Source of the DNA: Apostichopus japonicus
Lineage: Eukaryota > Echinodermata > Holothuroidea > Aspidochirotida > Stichopodidae
NCBI RefSeq assembly: GCF_037975245.1
Contig: NC_092580.1
Span: 32,513,001-32,577,000 of the forward strand
Direction: 5' to 3'
DNA: 64,000 bases
In this document: piece by piece, positions 12,145 to 26,097 of the stretch
Position numbering within the stretch: the first letter of the stretch is position 1
Layout: each line of letters begins with the position of its first letter
Notes under the pieces: generated by a model
Database searches by the model: none
Seen by the model: the letters and a program-made list of their open reading frames with translations, nothing else
Told to the model about the DNA's origin: nothing
Position numbers and translations under genes: made by a program

Positions 12145-15100
12145 CTAGTACCAGGAGAAATTGTGACCATAATTAATATGTCCTCCATTGCTCACCATTC
12201 TAGCCTGATCCACACACCGGGTAAAGTCCTTAACCTGCTGTGAACATTTCAGAGTCTGTGTAGGGTTCTCTGTGAAACATTTCACGACCTCATCTTGAAG
12301 ATTCTGACAAATCGGGACATGACTCTGCTTTCTATTTGAAGAAGGAGGAGGAGGAGGAGGAGGAGGAGGAGAAGAGTAAGAGAATTTATCAAGTTAACCT
12401 TGTCAAGATCATTTCTTCCCCATTCCAGAGGATTTCGGACTTTAAAACTGCATACAGACAAAGACTTATAAATAGTAGTTTGGAACAAGTAATTTCACCA
12501 AACTTTATCTTTCTAAATGTGACCAACTATGCATTATTGTGTTACATGATATGTTATGGAATGGGTACATGACTCTCCTTTCTATCGTAGGACTTTTGGC
12601 AGACATCAGTTAGGGTGAGTAGGGTTAGTAGTGAGTCTGTACTCATATTCTAGCATAGTTGTCAGTTCTTGTTCTCATCCTCATGGATTTGTACTTGTTC
12701 TCATGCTCTGGGCAATTTTTAATCCATAAAATTAAAATACTTGTACTGGTTATTAGAACCATGTAGTGGTGCTCATATATTTGTACTATGTATGGGAATT
12801 CTTCTTGTGTTCCTACTCAGGTCGTTGTACTTCGCAAACATCACCTTGGGATGAGTACCCTATAGCCTATGCTGTCCTCAAAAGCAGCCTCATGGTACTA
12901 CAAATAAAGTAACAGAGTTTAACTTGACTACAATAGTGGCAAGTTTCCCTTTTCGTAGTTTGTCTCTAGGTTTATGTTTGTGTTCATTGCAGAATGCTGA
13001 AGTTCAATCACAGACAAATATTATCCCATTCTTAAGAATGGTATGAAATGTCTTGCTTCACAGCATGTGTCAGGAAGTTTTCAGAAATAGGTTATTGGTT
13101 ATATATCAATCTCTTAAAAATAAAAATTCAAACTTCGGGGGAATTACATAAATTTAGCTTCCACTTCTTCTGCTGCTTTCTTAAATTCTTCGGCATTAAT
13201 TTCAAATGTGTTGGCATTCTGAAACATGAAAAGAAAAAAAATAGTCTCTCACTCAAACTCTTTTTTTTGTACTCCACAAAAGTTGACAGAAATCATGAAA
13301 ATGGAATCCTTTGTAGAGTGCAATGTTGCAACAGAATGCAGTGAGAGGTTGTAGAACTCCATAAACAGTTGAAATCATAATTGTATGATCAAACAAACAG
13401 ATTAATGGCACAAAGGAAAGGGTCCATGGAACACACTTCAGACCTATATCAACTGTTACCTAACAATGTCACTGAATACACCAACTTCAAATATTTTCGG
13501 CAAAACATGAATGTAATAAAAGGGGATTACTACTTTCTGTGATGATCTCAAATAGAATTTATTAATAAACACTTAATGTATAAGACCTGAGACAAATTGT
13601 GCTGAACACATCCTGATTAGTACACAAAAATATATGCAAGTTTTGAATCTTTCCAAAGTCTTACACTACAATATTTTGTAATATCGTCTCCATTCATTTC
13701 CAGCAAAATTTGAAATTACTCAGGTTTGTACTTTACACATGCATCAAACACACTAAAGATTGTTTCCTTTATATCAAGTCACTTAACATCAAGTATATAC
13801 TTTTCATACGATCAACGATAAACCTAGATAAGATTCTTTCTTACCCTATCTTCGACAGTCTTCAGCCTCTCTTGCCACTTTCTCTCTGTAGCATTGAGCC
13901 TTGACTGCCATTTATCTTCAATATGCTGTGAAAGGATAAGATAACAAAAGTTACACCTCCAGAGGAACATACAGTACATCGAAACACAAGGAACATGACA
14001 CATGTTGGCTACAAATCTTTGAATTCTTAGAGAAAACAATTGGGAAATTGAAGAAGATATAACAGGATAATCATGTTGGAGCAATATTATGAAGTTACCT
14101 TTATTCGATGTGGACTTAGTTCATCAGATTCACTAAACCCTGTGAAAAGAATTGAAACAGATATCAAATACTAAGGTTAAGTTTATATACAGTATCTGCT
14201 TGTTCTACACACCTTTTTGCAGTCTTGAGCTCGCAGTATTAAGTCAAGCATCTAAACAAATTGATGGTGTCTCAAAGACACAAAGCAAAATAGAAAATAT
14301 CCACACTGCCAACAAATTTCATATTCTTTCAGTTTTCTGATGATGATTTAGTGGGTATATGGATATGTTAGTCAGTTGGTATTAATATCATTGCTGTTAT
14401 GGCAACCATTAAATATTTTTGTATATGAGAATCAATCAGTGTGTACAGGAGAATCAGTCAGTATCAGAATGCAGTGCCAGTAATCATACTAGAGTTATTG
14501 GTAATAATCAATATATCAACATACTATATGAATACACTACAGATATTAGTATGCAGGACCATGAACATGAAGCAAAACAAACAGTATATAAAATCAGTCT
14601 GTGGACAGACCTTAATGCACATGATGTAAGCATGAAATTCAGTTGCTCAATGCATACATACTATATATACATTCTCTAAGTTACGGTTCTTAGTCTTACC
14701 AGTTGGTTGCTCCTCTTGACCAAGCATACGCCTTAACACATCTTCAGATACCTTAATGATAGGAAAAGAATAAGTGAGAGTGAGAAGCGAGTAGAACAAA
14801 TTTGAAACAGGCTGAACTAAGACAAGAATATGCCATAGTATTAATGTCAAAAGTAACTGAGAAAAGAACACATATTTAAGGTTAATATTGTACAAAATAA
14901 GTTTATAATCAGTGACCACTTTGGAAGGGATGTAGCAGATGCAACTATGCAGGGCTGGAAAACCTTGCGAACCTTCCGAACCAGGTTCGTGGGAAATCCG
15001 CGATTGGCTGGAGAAAAAAAAAATCGGGGAAAAAAAACGAAAAAAAAAAAAACGGGACGAAACTTAAAAAAAAACACGAAGGAGCAAAAAAGTACATCTG

Positions 15101-17552
15101 TAAAAACAATAAGGAAAATTTCAGAAGAAAAGTTTCAGAAACAAAAGAAAAATGTCCAGAGAGCGTGCTCGCAATTTTAGTCACAATAGCCTATAACGAG
15201 TAATGATGTGTCCCCAACCCACTCACAAAGGGAAATGTCACACGGACACACACGGCCCAGCGCGAAGGTTGCTGTAATAAATCAGCCTCGCGGATATTGT
15301 TTTGAACAATATTGCCATTCCACATTTTTTTATACTTATATTGTATGTTAGTTAGTAAACGCTTTCTTTCGTATGAATTTGACTTCAGTTCAGTGTTCCC
15401 TCTAATGTGCGCAGGATTCCCTTCAACTGACTCAGTAATCCCGCAAAGAAAACATTTGTCTGCTGGATATCCCCGCATCGTTTTCTTGCATTCGCGGTAA
15501 GTTTATACTCAATGTACAACGTATTCACTTGACTGTAAGAAAACTCTGAAAATCAGTAGAGAAATTACCAATTGTGTACGAACAGTAAGTTGGTACACCT
15601 TTCAAATTTTACGAAAGATCCAGCAAAACACTTTCGAAAATTCACGCGAAACTGGCATATCGTTCTAAATGCAACTAACGTCATGTAAACAAGGCTCTAG
15701 TACACCCATTTATGAATAAACAGTAAGACCACATCTGGTGTTAAGCGGGGGGAAAAGAAAGTATTTTCTAGAATTTCAAAAAATACTGAAAAAATAATAT
15801 CCTACCATAGTTAAGTGCATAGCAAATAGCCTAACCACCTCGTCGGTTACGGATCTCACGTAACTACAAAAACACAACTAATTGTTGTTGCGAACTTGAC
15901 GTTTTCTACAAGAACATGGAAATAATATTAAGCATTTAGTTAATCATGCCAAATGGCCTAAAACATATTTTATTACAAGGTTTACTTTCATAAAGATGGC
16001 TATAGCTAGTGGGGCCTCGATGTGCTGCGTGTATCATGGGGAATAATCCATAAAACGTTTCTTGGAAACGTGCCAAAAATGTTAACAAACAGGTGTTACT
16101 GTTAGACAGGGGATGAGCGCGCAGTTGCTTGGTAAGGTACCTGGAAAAATTCGAAGCACATGTACAGTAAGTAGCCTACCGTAGTATATAAGTGGGTTAA
16201 ACCGTACTGCAGTTGTAAACTGATGTACGTATAGTGTGCGCTATTCATTGTTAGGCAGTCTATAAACGGGGCTGTGCCGAACGTTGTTTGTTTCATAATA
16301 TCGGAAGTTCTGTAAGTTAAACTTTTTAAAGAATGTAAGGCAGATTAAATCTTTTTTCATTTTATAACATAATATAGCTACTCTAACTTGTCATTTTCAA
16401 ATTTTCATCAGCTTCGTTACAATTTATATTAATCGGAAATCGGAAGTGTGTTCGCGGGAAATTGAACAAGGTTTTCCAACACTGCAACTATGGTAAGTAG
16501 CTGCCTAGAAGAGAGGCAGTGGAGGATACATTGTTATCGAATGGAATGGGAGAGGAACCCTGGATTCAGAGGAATGCTTCTAGGGATCTGAGGGGAAGAA
16601 TCCCTGGAGGCTGCAGTTTCAGCATTTTATCCTTTGTTTTAGCATTTTTTGCTGGTAAAGGTACTTACTACCTGACCAATCATCCTGGAAGGTATAAGTT
16701 CATTTTATGTCTGGCAACAAACCATTCGGATGGCCGTTTCTGTGGGACTATGGATCAGCCCAGGGCTAGATTTGATGACATTTGCTTCGAAATTTATGTG
16801 AGCCTTGTACTGTATTGCCACTTTGGTCAATAATTGAAGAAGCTGGTATTCAAGCATGCCACTATCAAATGTTTGTGGAAAACATTGTTCATACTTCTGT
16901 CTGCGAATTGTACAGTATCAAATATGTTTTCGCCCACGACCAGCTGGTGCACATTGTTCATGAAGTAAAATATTGACTTCAAGAACATCACTTGTCCTAC
17001 ACTAGTAAACAGGCAGTAGTATTACTGGCACTACAAGACTAGGCGTTTGTAATACGTTTGAAATAGTAGTACTAGTATTACTTTTAGTAACTAGAACTAA
17101 TGTACTACTAGTACAGTAGTAGTATACAGTAGGCCTGGCGGCTATAAATTTACTTGTGCTACGCTAGGCCCTAGGCCTATGTATGAGTATGACTGATACT
17201 TATAGTGAAAGACTATAATTTTCATCTTAGTCCAGCTGGAGGGTAGTTAACCAACGTTTGGCCTAGCCAAACATTATTTGTACCATCATATTATTCGGCA
17301 TAACGTAGTCCAGGTCTAAGGTTAGGCAGTTCTCAACAAACTGGACTAGCTTAACACAGTAGCACTACTTAACAATACAGTAATACTAGTAGCCTACTAA
17401 TACTAACGTTAGGCTAACCTGGCCTAAGACTAAATTGGCTGCAGTTCACATTACTACTCTAGGCTGTTTCAAGAAAGCCTTACCTTAACCATCCCTGTAT
17501 CTGGATCCTCCTCCATGGTTATATTCCGGGTTGTGCTTCCTCCACCGCCCAT
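12145..17552 (-). CDS. chchd3: MICOS complex subunit MIC19/MIC25 (CHCHD3/CHCHD6 family)
   Basis: Six minus-strand exons join in phase: 17484-17552, 14700-14751, 14099-14139, 13845-13925, 13148-13218 and 12145-12331, total 501 nt or 166 codons plus stop. The N-terminus MGGGGSTTRN has a myristoylatable Gly2, as in CHCHD3. VSEDVLRRML corresponds to the conserved SENVIDRM block. A charged coiled-coil segment (HIEDKWQSRLNATERKWQER) leads into EEFKKAAEEVEAKF, and the C-terminus is a CHCH fold with twin CX9C motifs (Cys113/123 and Cys134/144). Family members hold the mitochondrial inner-membrane crista-junction complex together and are imported and oxidised through the Mia40 pathway. At 166 residues it is shorter than the human proteins (about 227-235), the shortfall being in the middle coiled coil. 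The last exon contains an alternative donor (ATG|GTGAGC), so the C-terminal tail after QARM is uncertain. A hAT-type element sits in intron 1. Confidence 0.88.
12343..12371 (+). repeat. (GAG)n microsatellite
   Basis: Short GAG/GGA trinucleotide run immediately upstream of the last CHCHD3 exon. On the transcribed strand it forms a CTC-rich polypyrimidine tract ahead of the acceptor at 12332-12333. Confidence 0.85.
14950..16484. mobile_element. hAT-type element, 1535 bp, with perfect 8-bp TSD, in CHCHD3 intron 1
   Basis: Left end CAGGGCTGGAAAACCTTG and right end CAAGGTTTTCCAACACTG form 18-bp inverted repeats with two mismatches. CAACTATG flanks both ends (14942-14949 and 16485-16492), an exact 8-bp TSD. 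The interior includes an A-rich tract (about 15010-15075) and a hAT-end-like CAGTGTTCCCTCTAATG at 15391 without a matching partner. I see no transposase ORF, so it is a deleted or non-autonomous copy. Confidence 0.9.
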
Positions 17553-19232
17553 GTTAGTTTAATAATTTTGTTCCTCAAAGTTGAAATTAGCTAGAAGCCC
17601 ACCTAACACGAATTGCAGCATGAAGGCTAATGACGTTTGGGGTAGTTTTGCGAAAGTGGTAGCACAGCACTGTTTGTAAACTTGCTGAACCACAGCATCT
17701 CTTCAATCGCTGGACACATTGTAAGTGCTGTATTTGCAGCAATGACCAGAATTTAAAGATCTCTAGCGATCAGCCTCTCCCAACATTTCACAAAAAAATT
17801 CTATACATATTGTTCAAGTTAAAAGTTTTTGACTATCCATCCCTACCACACATATTGATAGATTCCTAGACTGTTGTAACCTCAATGGTAATGTACCATC
17901 CAGATTTGATGTGAGTGACAGCAAATTTTGTTCTTCCAATGATAAGAGATAGAAAGTACCTATGTAAAAGACTGTGTTTAATGTCAGAAGTATAGCAGAT
18001 AATCTATAAAGCATAAAGATAAATGGAATCATTGAAAGTTGCATCTAGTTGTCATCATGGTTGAAATTTGATTATCTTTTGCCATCTAAATGTATCCATT
18101 CCATTTTAACAAGCCATAACCTCCCTCCACCCCCCCCCCCCCAACACCTCCTCCTTCTCCCATGAGAGAATACATTTTTGATGCATTACAAAAGATAATG
18201 AGAGAACAATGGCTGTAAAGCTAAGCAAGTAAAATGACTTCTGAGGTTAAAAAAGCCATTAGTTAATTATATTCGTATCTCAGAAGAGAAATTGTAAATA
18301 AACACAGGTGTTCTAGGAACTGGTGTAATGCTGGTTGCTCTAGAGCAGATTACAAGTTCATGTCATTAACATATAAAATGTTAATATTTTAAATAGGTTT
18401 CTGACCCCTAGATTGTTCACAGACATCAGTGAAAGTTAAATTAATCAAAATTTCTTTATCTTGCTGAGGAAAATGTTTCAAGTGTGAGAGCAAACCGCTT
18501 GGATGAATGAGTGACAAAGAAATATCTTCATATTACATATTTGGGGGTTATGAAGAATACCGTTAAAACCTCACTGGCATACTAGAGGGATTAAGTGGCG
18601 AGAAACAACAGAAGCAATTGTATTGTGCATGTTCATTGTATTGCCCTTGTTACTTTACAGTACTGCGATCATCTTTTACAGTGAACGATTGAAGACTATC
18701 ATTACAAAAATATTTGCAAACTGATGAAATACAAGATATAAAAATGAATGTGACATTTTCCTCAACAAAATGTTGGCAATATATTGAAATTTCAGTGTTT
18801 TTTTTCTCAATTTTTGACACATGGAAGTATTTACTTTACATATGCCAGCTTTAAAACTTTTAATTTCACAAAAGGGAGGATAACATAAAACCAAAAAGGT
18901 AGGAAGAGAGGGACTAAAGGTAATCACTTTAGGGGTTTGTGAAAAGGGGGCCTAGCAGTAAGGCATACTAATACCACAAACAAAGAATGTTACAGTCACA
19001 GTGTACCAAAATCTTTGATTTGGGAGGTAGTGAGATATGGTGAAGAGGTTTGGAGACAAGTCTAACCAAGATATAAAGACTTTATGCTCCCTTAAGACCT
19101 TGGTGGATATTCTAAAAGTGAATGAAGCATATATAAAACTGTGCTAAATATATATACAAGCCAAAACTTAATGACCATGATTGGTTGAGAAATCTGGCAA
19201 TTTTTTTGGCTACCAGGTGGAACTTATTTTTG
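17553..19232. other. Intergenic: CHCHD3 promoter side and CTSC 3' side
   Basis: No coding exon is supportable. There is a poly-C run at about 18130-18142. The part next to 17552 should hold the CHCHD3 5' UTR and promoter; no TATA box is obvious. Confidence 0.45.
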
Positions 19233-19238
19233 TTTATT
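19233..19238 (-). terminator. Probable poly(A) signal of cathepsin C
   Basis: TTTATT on the plus strand reads AATAAA on the minus strand, about 90 nt beyond the CTSC stop codon. Assigned by motif and position only. Confidence 0.45.
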
Positions 19239-19324
19239 CTGGTAATGTAAAAGAAAGAGAAAGAATATGAAAGCATTGAGTATTATCCTTTAAAGAAAGA
19301 AACTTTTTGCAAGGTCTACATAAA

Positions 19325-22300
19325 TCATGGGTAAATGGGAAACGATTCCACGGCCAGACCTTCGATGGAGACTTCGTCTGTGCCCCGTCGAATTCGGAAG
19401 TAGCCATTTTCTCCCCAGCTCTCGCCCCAGCTGTTCTTGACACTCCAAAATTTTTCACCGGTCTCGCCATCTTGACCGTAGCCGACGAGGAGCACTGCGT
19501 GATTGGTCAACTGGAAAGGATCAAACTTGCCCAGGTTTCCGCCGAGTCCTGTGTGATGGTAAATGCCACCGGAGTATGAAAGGAAGTCTTCGAGAACTTC
19601 AAATGATACAGACATCGGACCATTCTTGACCAGTTGTACTTTCATGAGATCCTCGTTGCAGGCACCGTAGTAACCGCCGACATACTGGTAATTTGTGGCA
19701 TAGTAACGCTTGCATGACGTCGTGTTCTTGCAGGAGGAATCTTTGCCTTGATATGTGTAGCAGGATTCTTCTACCACACCAAAATCTTCGGCATATTTAC
19801 CAGCGATCAAGTAAGGAAAGCCGCCTTCGCAACCTTTGGGTAGAAAAACGTAATGATATTTAACACTTCAGGCACTGCAGGAGTGATTTCAAACCGTCTC
19901 AATTTGTTTTGGCTATAAATGGAATTTGAGCCTGTGAGGTAACAAATGCCAATCCTCTGTCAACTTATCTGTTAGGGTTAAACACAATCACTGATGTGTG
20001 TCTTGCGAATCACAGTAAGCTGGGTACAGTGGAAGTAAGAGGCACACTCCCCCTTTCATTTGATACAACTCAGAAAGCAATAGGATGGTATTTCAAAAAC
20101 GAAATAGTCTCTCTAAAGGGATATTCAAGTGAACAGAAATAAACATCCCAAAAAATTAGTGTAGTTTCTGATTTTTAGTACCTTGATATTGAATTCTATT
20201 GCCCAGATAACAATTTTTAATGCTAGGAAAATATGAAAGTTTCTGGCGACACCAGAGTGACATCATCATTGGAAATTTGGGTGAGGTGGAAGGGAGGGGC
20301 GGGGTGGGGTGGGAGTAAATGTCATTTTTCTTCATCGCTAATGTACAAGTATACCAATAATCTACAAAGAAAAATCATTCTCGAAGAGCACTTTGCATTT
20401 AATAAGGCTTGAAATTGGGAGTACACTGACAGCTTAACAAATATTCCAGTTGTTTGACAAATAGTAGATATTGAACAAGATGATTACAAAAGGAAAGCAA
20501 AGCTCTTCAAGGAGCATGTGTTGGGCATCACCAAATGCCTAGATTAATCCATTTCCTAGAGAAACAAAAGATTCATCTGACAAAGATAAATCACCTTCAA
20601 AAAATCATATCTAGAATAAGGAAAAAGCCATATTAATATGCTCTTCAATTATCAATCTCCATTTGATTTTGTCTCCATTGTACAGTACATGTTATCTTGT
20701 GTGTCAATCAAAAAAATAACCCTTGAAGTCATGACATGTAAAAACACACAACTATGGACTTTTCTTACCTTGAGCATATTCACTACAGGATACAATCTCT
20801 TGTGGAGAAAACACAGGCTTGAAAGTGTTATTGGAAGCTACTCTAAAACGGGCTGCAAGCATACCCATGGACGAGAAGGAATAACAACTACCACAGGATT
20901 CCTGATTCCGTACTGGTGGTAGAAAGTTCTGGCCATCGACATCACGCCAGTCAAAAGATTCTGGCATCTGTGCAGCAAGTCTAGAAATCTCGGGTGTTGC
21001 TGGTTTTGGTTTAGGCCTGAACGAACAAAGGTATGAATTTCAGGTTATATACAGTATTTTGACAGTAAACAGGTCAACAATTCATTCTCTCTAGTTTTGA
21101 GGTGCAAACAAAGACAAGTGCTGTGAAAGCGGGTCGGCAGGGACTGTATTAAGGTTAGGGAAAAACCAGAACCAAAACTCCCTGAGGCTTTACAATTCTA
21201 TGTCATACATACAGGTATGCCCTGCTGACTACCACTAAATCTTGCAAAATTAGCTGCAATATCTGTAAAACCGACTGGTCACTAACTTAAGTCACTAACA
21301 ATTATGTTAATGTGTAGTATAATATTACGACCCATTGGAGACAAGCAGAGCTAGACAACTCCATACATGAAGGCTACAGATTATTATAAACAGTTTTTTA
21401 ATTAATTATTCCTGATTTCAATATTTGATTTGGGTTACCTTATGTGTGATAAACACCGCACAGATCTACATAATGTTCAACTTACAAAGGTGCGTATGGC
21501 TTTGCTCCTCCAGCTCTCAGTAACATTTGACCCCAGGTCATCTGTTCGTATTCCTTGTACGCTTTTGCAGTCCACGACTTTTGAACGCTATTAATCTGCT
21601 GGATGAGGTTGTGATCATTGCGGAATGGTGCATTTACAGACATGTACCTGGAAAGATGAAATACAAATTTGGTAGCCATTACAAGGTTCCATCTGATAGA
21701 GAGTTAAAATAAGAGTGTTGGGAGTGTGATGGGGTGAGGGGAGGGGGTGAGGGGAAGGGAGGGGGTGATAACGTTGTACTGATGAGATATAATGTTATTG
21801 GCTTTACTGTACCTCTACTTGACTGAAGCCTCCCCCCCCCCCCTTATTAATGGTGTGTTCTTATTAAACAGTGGATGTCTTTCTCTGAAATTGAAACAGA
21901 CTAGAATTTTTTTTTTATCCTTTTCAGAATGTAATCACTAGACAATCTGCTCTCCCTTCTCATTCCCTCTCTTTTCCTGAAGAACAAATGCTTAAGTAAA
22001 GAGCTTCCCTTTGGAAAATCATTATTTTAACATGACTCAGTCATATTGTAAAGCAAACTTTTGCATCATGTTAAGTTGAACGAGACGCCAAACTTGAATT
22101 GCAGAAAGCAAACATTCTAGACCGGTTAAGCCAACAACGAAAGTAAATGTACACATAGATTACGAATAATGGCACAGCATTGACATTTGAACAATTAGAG
22201 GTCATGTATGTTTAATACCCTGCTTCCCATGCGTGACTACCAGTTCTTTGTAGGAGTTCACGGCGTATTATTTTTCTTCTTGATTGCTTTATGCAGGGAC

Positions 22301-25300
22301 AAATCATTGGCACCAATACTCCTACAATATACAATCAAATTAGTATATATAGTAATTAATTATATTAATTAACATTAATTTTTTTAATGAATTAATTCAA
22401 TAATGGTAACCCCAAAATAGGGTAGTATAGTACTGACAATGTTACTGACCAAGGATAATCATGTCTTGAAATACAGGAGTTGTACTTCCCATATTGTCTG
22501 AGATAACCACTTAAATACCATTTTATGTTGAACTATTTTCTCTCTTTTCTAAAATGAAATATGCTGTGACTCTTTTATCTTTTCTTACGTTTCTTCATAA
22601 ATGTTTACTGTAATACACCATAAATTTCATTTCCAAGTTGATGTACATACTAACTTTAATAATGCTTGCACTGGGTAGTAAATTCAATATGGGGTAACAG
22701 CAGTACCAGACGGGTACAGTACCTGGGTAATCAATGCTAACAATAATGGTATTCCAATGTAAAAAAGTCAATAATGGATACATAGAGGAAGTCATGTTAT
22801 TCTTGAAAGAAAATACAATACTATTCAATGAATATATTATTCAGGGACACCCAGATTCCTTTCATAAATGCAATACACAGGGAATTCAAAAACACTAAAC
22901 AAAATTAAAAAGTAACTGTACAGTTTTATTGCTATGTACAGAGAAGGAAGTAGAATTGAAAGCCATGATACAATGGCTCAGATGACAAATGACAGTGTCC
23001 TTGAATCATGTGATTCTCTTAAAGTTGAACCGGCATGAATCTAGATTAGTCAGTTTAATAGCCTAGATGGTTTAATATAAACACAACTACGAGATGATAA
23101 CGCATTTTCAGATTGATGTAATGTGGTCAGCACTAGTGCACTAAGTACTGTAAATATGTCAAATGTATTGACAAGTATGAACATTTTTTAAACGGTTGGT
23201 GGCATTCCAGAGAACTTTATTTAAGGAGTCACTTGATAATTTTTTCATTAATCAGCAATTACTTTTTACCAGTAATTTTCTCAGTGACTCAGATCACTGA
23301 ATTGTTAAGATATAAGGAAAAACTTACAAAAAGAGTTATGATTGGGTTGAACATTGCAACAATTATACCTCTAATCTGATGAATTCATTCAGTTTTCTTC
23401 TGTACTACTGTATGTAGTCAGTACAACTCTGACAAATTTCAACTTGTCAAGAAAGGACTGTATAGTGTACACTGTAGCTGGCAATAACTAACTTGTACAT
23501 TAATTGTATCCTGATTCTCATGTGCAAGGCAATACCAACTTCTGCTATGAACTGTTGTAGACCTACACAAAGTAATGAAGTATGAAATTTCTTTTGTACG
23601 CCTTAGGAACAGCAAAGCTGTGCTATTTGTATGCAACTGTAACAGACTTTCAACCCTGTGGTATAATAGAAATTTTCAAAGAAAAAATTGAGCTGCTATT
23701 AAGAAATGAAATGTTGGTACACTGATTTAGTAGAAAGAAAAAAAAAGCCATTTACCTTGGTTGTTGACTTGCTTTGGCAGTTGCCAGACCTTTGACCTTT
23801 TGACCTATATAACACCCCCAATCTCTCCCAATGACATTATGAAACATACCAGGGAGGGTTTCCGTGCAAATGCTGGTAACATTTTTACCCGATGTCTTGT
23901 ATTTTGAATAGGCAAAATACTTCCTACTGTTGATAACGACTTCGAAACCTAACAAAAAAGGAGGAGGAAATATTATAAACTGCATGAAAAATATAGAAAA
24001 CATATCTCTCCATTTCTATAACACAGCGCTGAATTCATCATTAAATAAACAAGGAAGTTGAGAAAAATGAGGGTCAAGTTATTTCACACAGAACTTGACA
24101 AACCCAAAACTAAATAAAAATATTATCTGGTTTAGCTTTCAGTTTCAGGTTGGGTTTTCATCAATAATAATTAAAATAAATACCATATATTAAAGTGCTG
24201 TTATCATGAAATAAAACATGCTCAAGAGCACTGCACAAAGAACCAAAACCTGGAATATAAAATTACCAAACATAAGAAAACCTAAAAGTAATAACAACAG
24301 CAGTAAAAGTAAAACATGCTCAAGAGCACTGTACAAAAGAACCAAAACCTGGAATATAAAAATACCAAACTTAAGAAAACCTAAAAGTAATAACAACAGC
24401 AGTAAAAATAAAACCTGATATAAGACAGGGTAATAAACCATAATAAAAAAACATAAAAAGAGCCTGTTAAGTACTCTGTCATAACAACTAAACTCTGTAC
24501 AAATAGCAAAGTACATGCACTATATAGTCTTCACAAAGAGTTTCAATTCGATTAAAGGGAAGAATTGTAAGAACATTAAAAAGCCAACCAAAAATTAAAA
24601 TAAAATTGTGCAAGGAAAGTTGATAATATTTTGAAATTTATGAATTTATAATTTAGTATTCATAATAAGCATGCAAAATAAAATGGTGTCAAGATGTCTA
24701 GATTTCTGCATTGTAATGAATGTACGTAGTTGGGAAGGAAGAGTATATGGCAATTTACAAGCTCACTATAACTGTCTGCCCTTATAGGCTGGTATTGTGC
24801 AAGTGACAGACAGACAGAGTGACTGAACAGTGCAAAAATAAATGAATCCCACATGATGACCTTACAACTACGATACACAGAACACAGATGTACAGTTAAT
24901 GACTAAAAGAAAAAGACAAACTCATATCTGCAGAGTGAACTTCAAGATTGTGGGGCAAAGGTCAGGAAGAATATTAAAATATTGACATTAAATTTTATAT
25001 ACACTATATATATATATATATATGGACAGAAGTAACTTAACCAAATGCTACTTATCTACAGTTTATGATAGGAATTGATGCACTGCTTGGCACAAACCTT
25101 GATTGTAAATCAAAGTCCAGAAGCCTTCTGCTCCAGTGGTAACATCCACAGCTATGTCTGGATAATTAAGGTCAACTGTCAGATTGAAATAATTAGTAGC
25201 TGTAGACAAAATACAAGGAAAAAAAATGAAACAAGAATTAATTATTACAAGGAGAAACTTTTGTTGATATAAGCTAGGTAAAAAGTATCAAGAACCAACT

Positions 25301-26097
25301 AGGAACAATACCAAAGGATTCTCCCATTTGATTACTTATTAAAATGAAACTTTGAATGAAATAATAAAGAATTAAATAGAAGTACCCCAATCATCATCAA
25401 GATCAAATAATAAGTGAGAAATTTGGATATCAAATACTCACAACTAATGGGATTTACCCCATTAGCCAGATTTTCTAACCAAGCATATTAACATGGATTA
25501 TTATGGTGTAAACAAGTTTGCTCTAGTCGAAGTCTAACCATTCTCCTATACCCTTGCTCATTAATATAGTTATTTTTTAATCAAATATGTGTAGACAGCA
25601 ATATCTGTTCCTTTGTTCCAACATGAAAATTCAATCAACTCCAAAACTGTGATGTTTCCGGACGATTTCTTACTGTTAAATGGAAAGGTGCAAGGGTACT
25701 AAACATCAAATTTTGAATTTTGTTTGTTTAGGTATTTCGATCTTCTTAGTTATGCCAAACAAGCCAAAATATGGTCTTGTGATATTTAAAACGAAGTTAC
25801 AAACAAAGTTGAAAAATGCTTGAAGAATAAACAGAGATGAAGTTTAAAAAGTTCTTTTGAGAAAGAGCAGAAATTTCATAACATGAAAAATGGAGAAAGA
25901 AGGAATGGCAGTTAATAAAATCTCGATTGTATAAGTTACTCACTGGGATTGGAACAATTAATTGTTCGATCGCCTCCTGTGTCGCCCATCATGAAAACCC
26001 ATCTTCCAGCGATGTCATCAAATGTACAATTGGCAGGGGTATCTGCAACCACAGTCGACAGTACCATTAGAGAAGCAAAACAAACTGTTAGAAACAT
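19325..26097 (-). CDS. ctsc: Cathepsin C (dipeptidyl peptidase 1), complete, six exons
   Basis: Minus-strand exons 25944-26097, 25098-25199, 23756-23948, 21486-21647, 20769-21016 and 19325-19833 join in phase to 1368 nt (455 residues plus stop; human 463). Residues 1-18 are a signal peptide. Mature protein begins Asp19 in [10 protein letters not shown], the exclusion domain whose N-terminal Asp anchors the substrate amino group in family members. The papain-fold part starts near [10 protein letters not shown]. Catalytic Cys248 lies in [11 protein letters not shown], His398 in [11 protein letters not shown] and Asn420 in [34 protein letters not shown] and [10 protein letters not shown] are characteristic cathepsin C blocks. 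The enzyme removes N-terminal dipeptides in lysosomes and activates granule serine proteases in vertebrates; targets in this animal are unknown. The start codon was chosen because it gives a hydrophobic signal directly before DTPANC. No catalytic residue is missing. Confidence 0.97.
24214..24415 (+). repeat. Tandem duplication of about 100 bp in a CTSC intron
   Basis: Two adjacent copies begin AAAACATGCTCAAGAGCACTG (24214 and 24311) and share CAAAACCTGGAATATAAAA, AACCTAAAAGTAATAACAAC and AGCAGTAAAA with only a few differences. It is a recent local duplication, without coding content. Confidence 0.85.

Noticed and set aside
15391-15480. Nested hAT start CAGTGTTCCCTCTAATG as a separate element
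   Set aside because: No matching right end or TSD was found, so it is mentioned only within the larger element.
24190-24516. Leu-rich open frame on the minus strand
   Set aside because: Arises from a duplicated A-rich intronic sequence inside cathepsin C.
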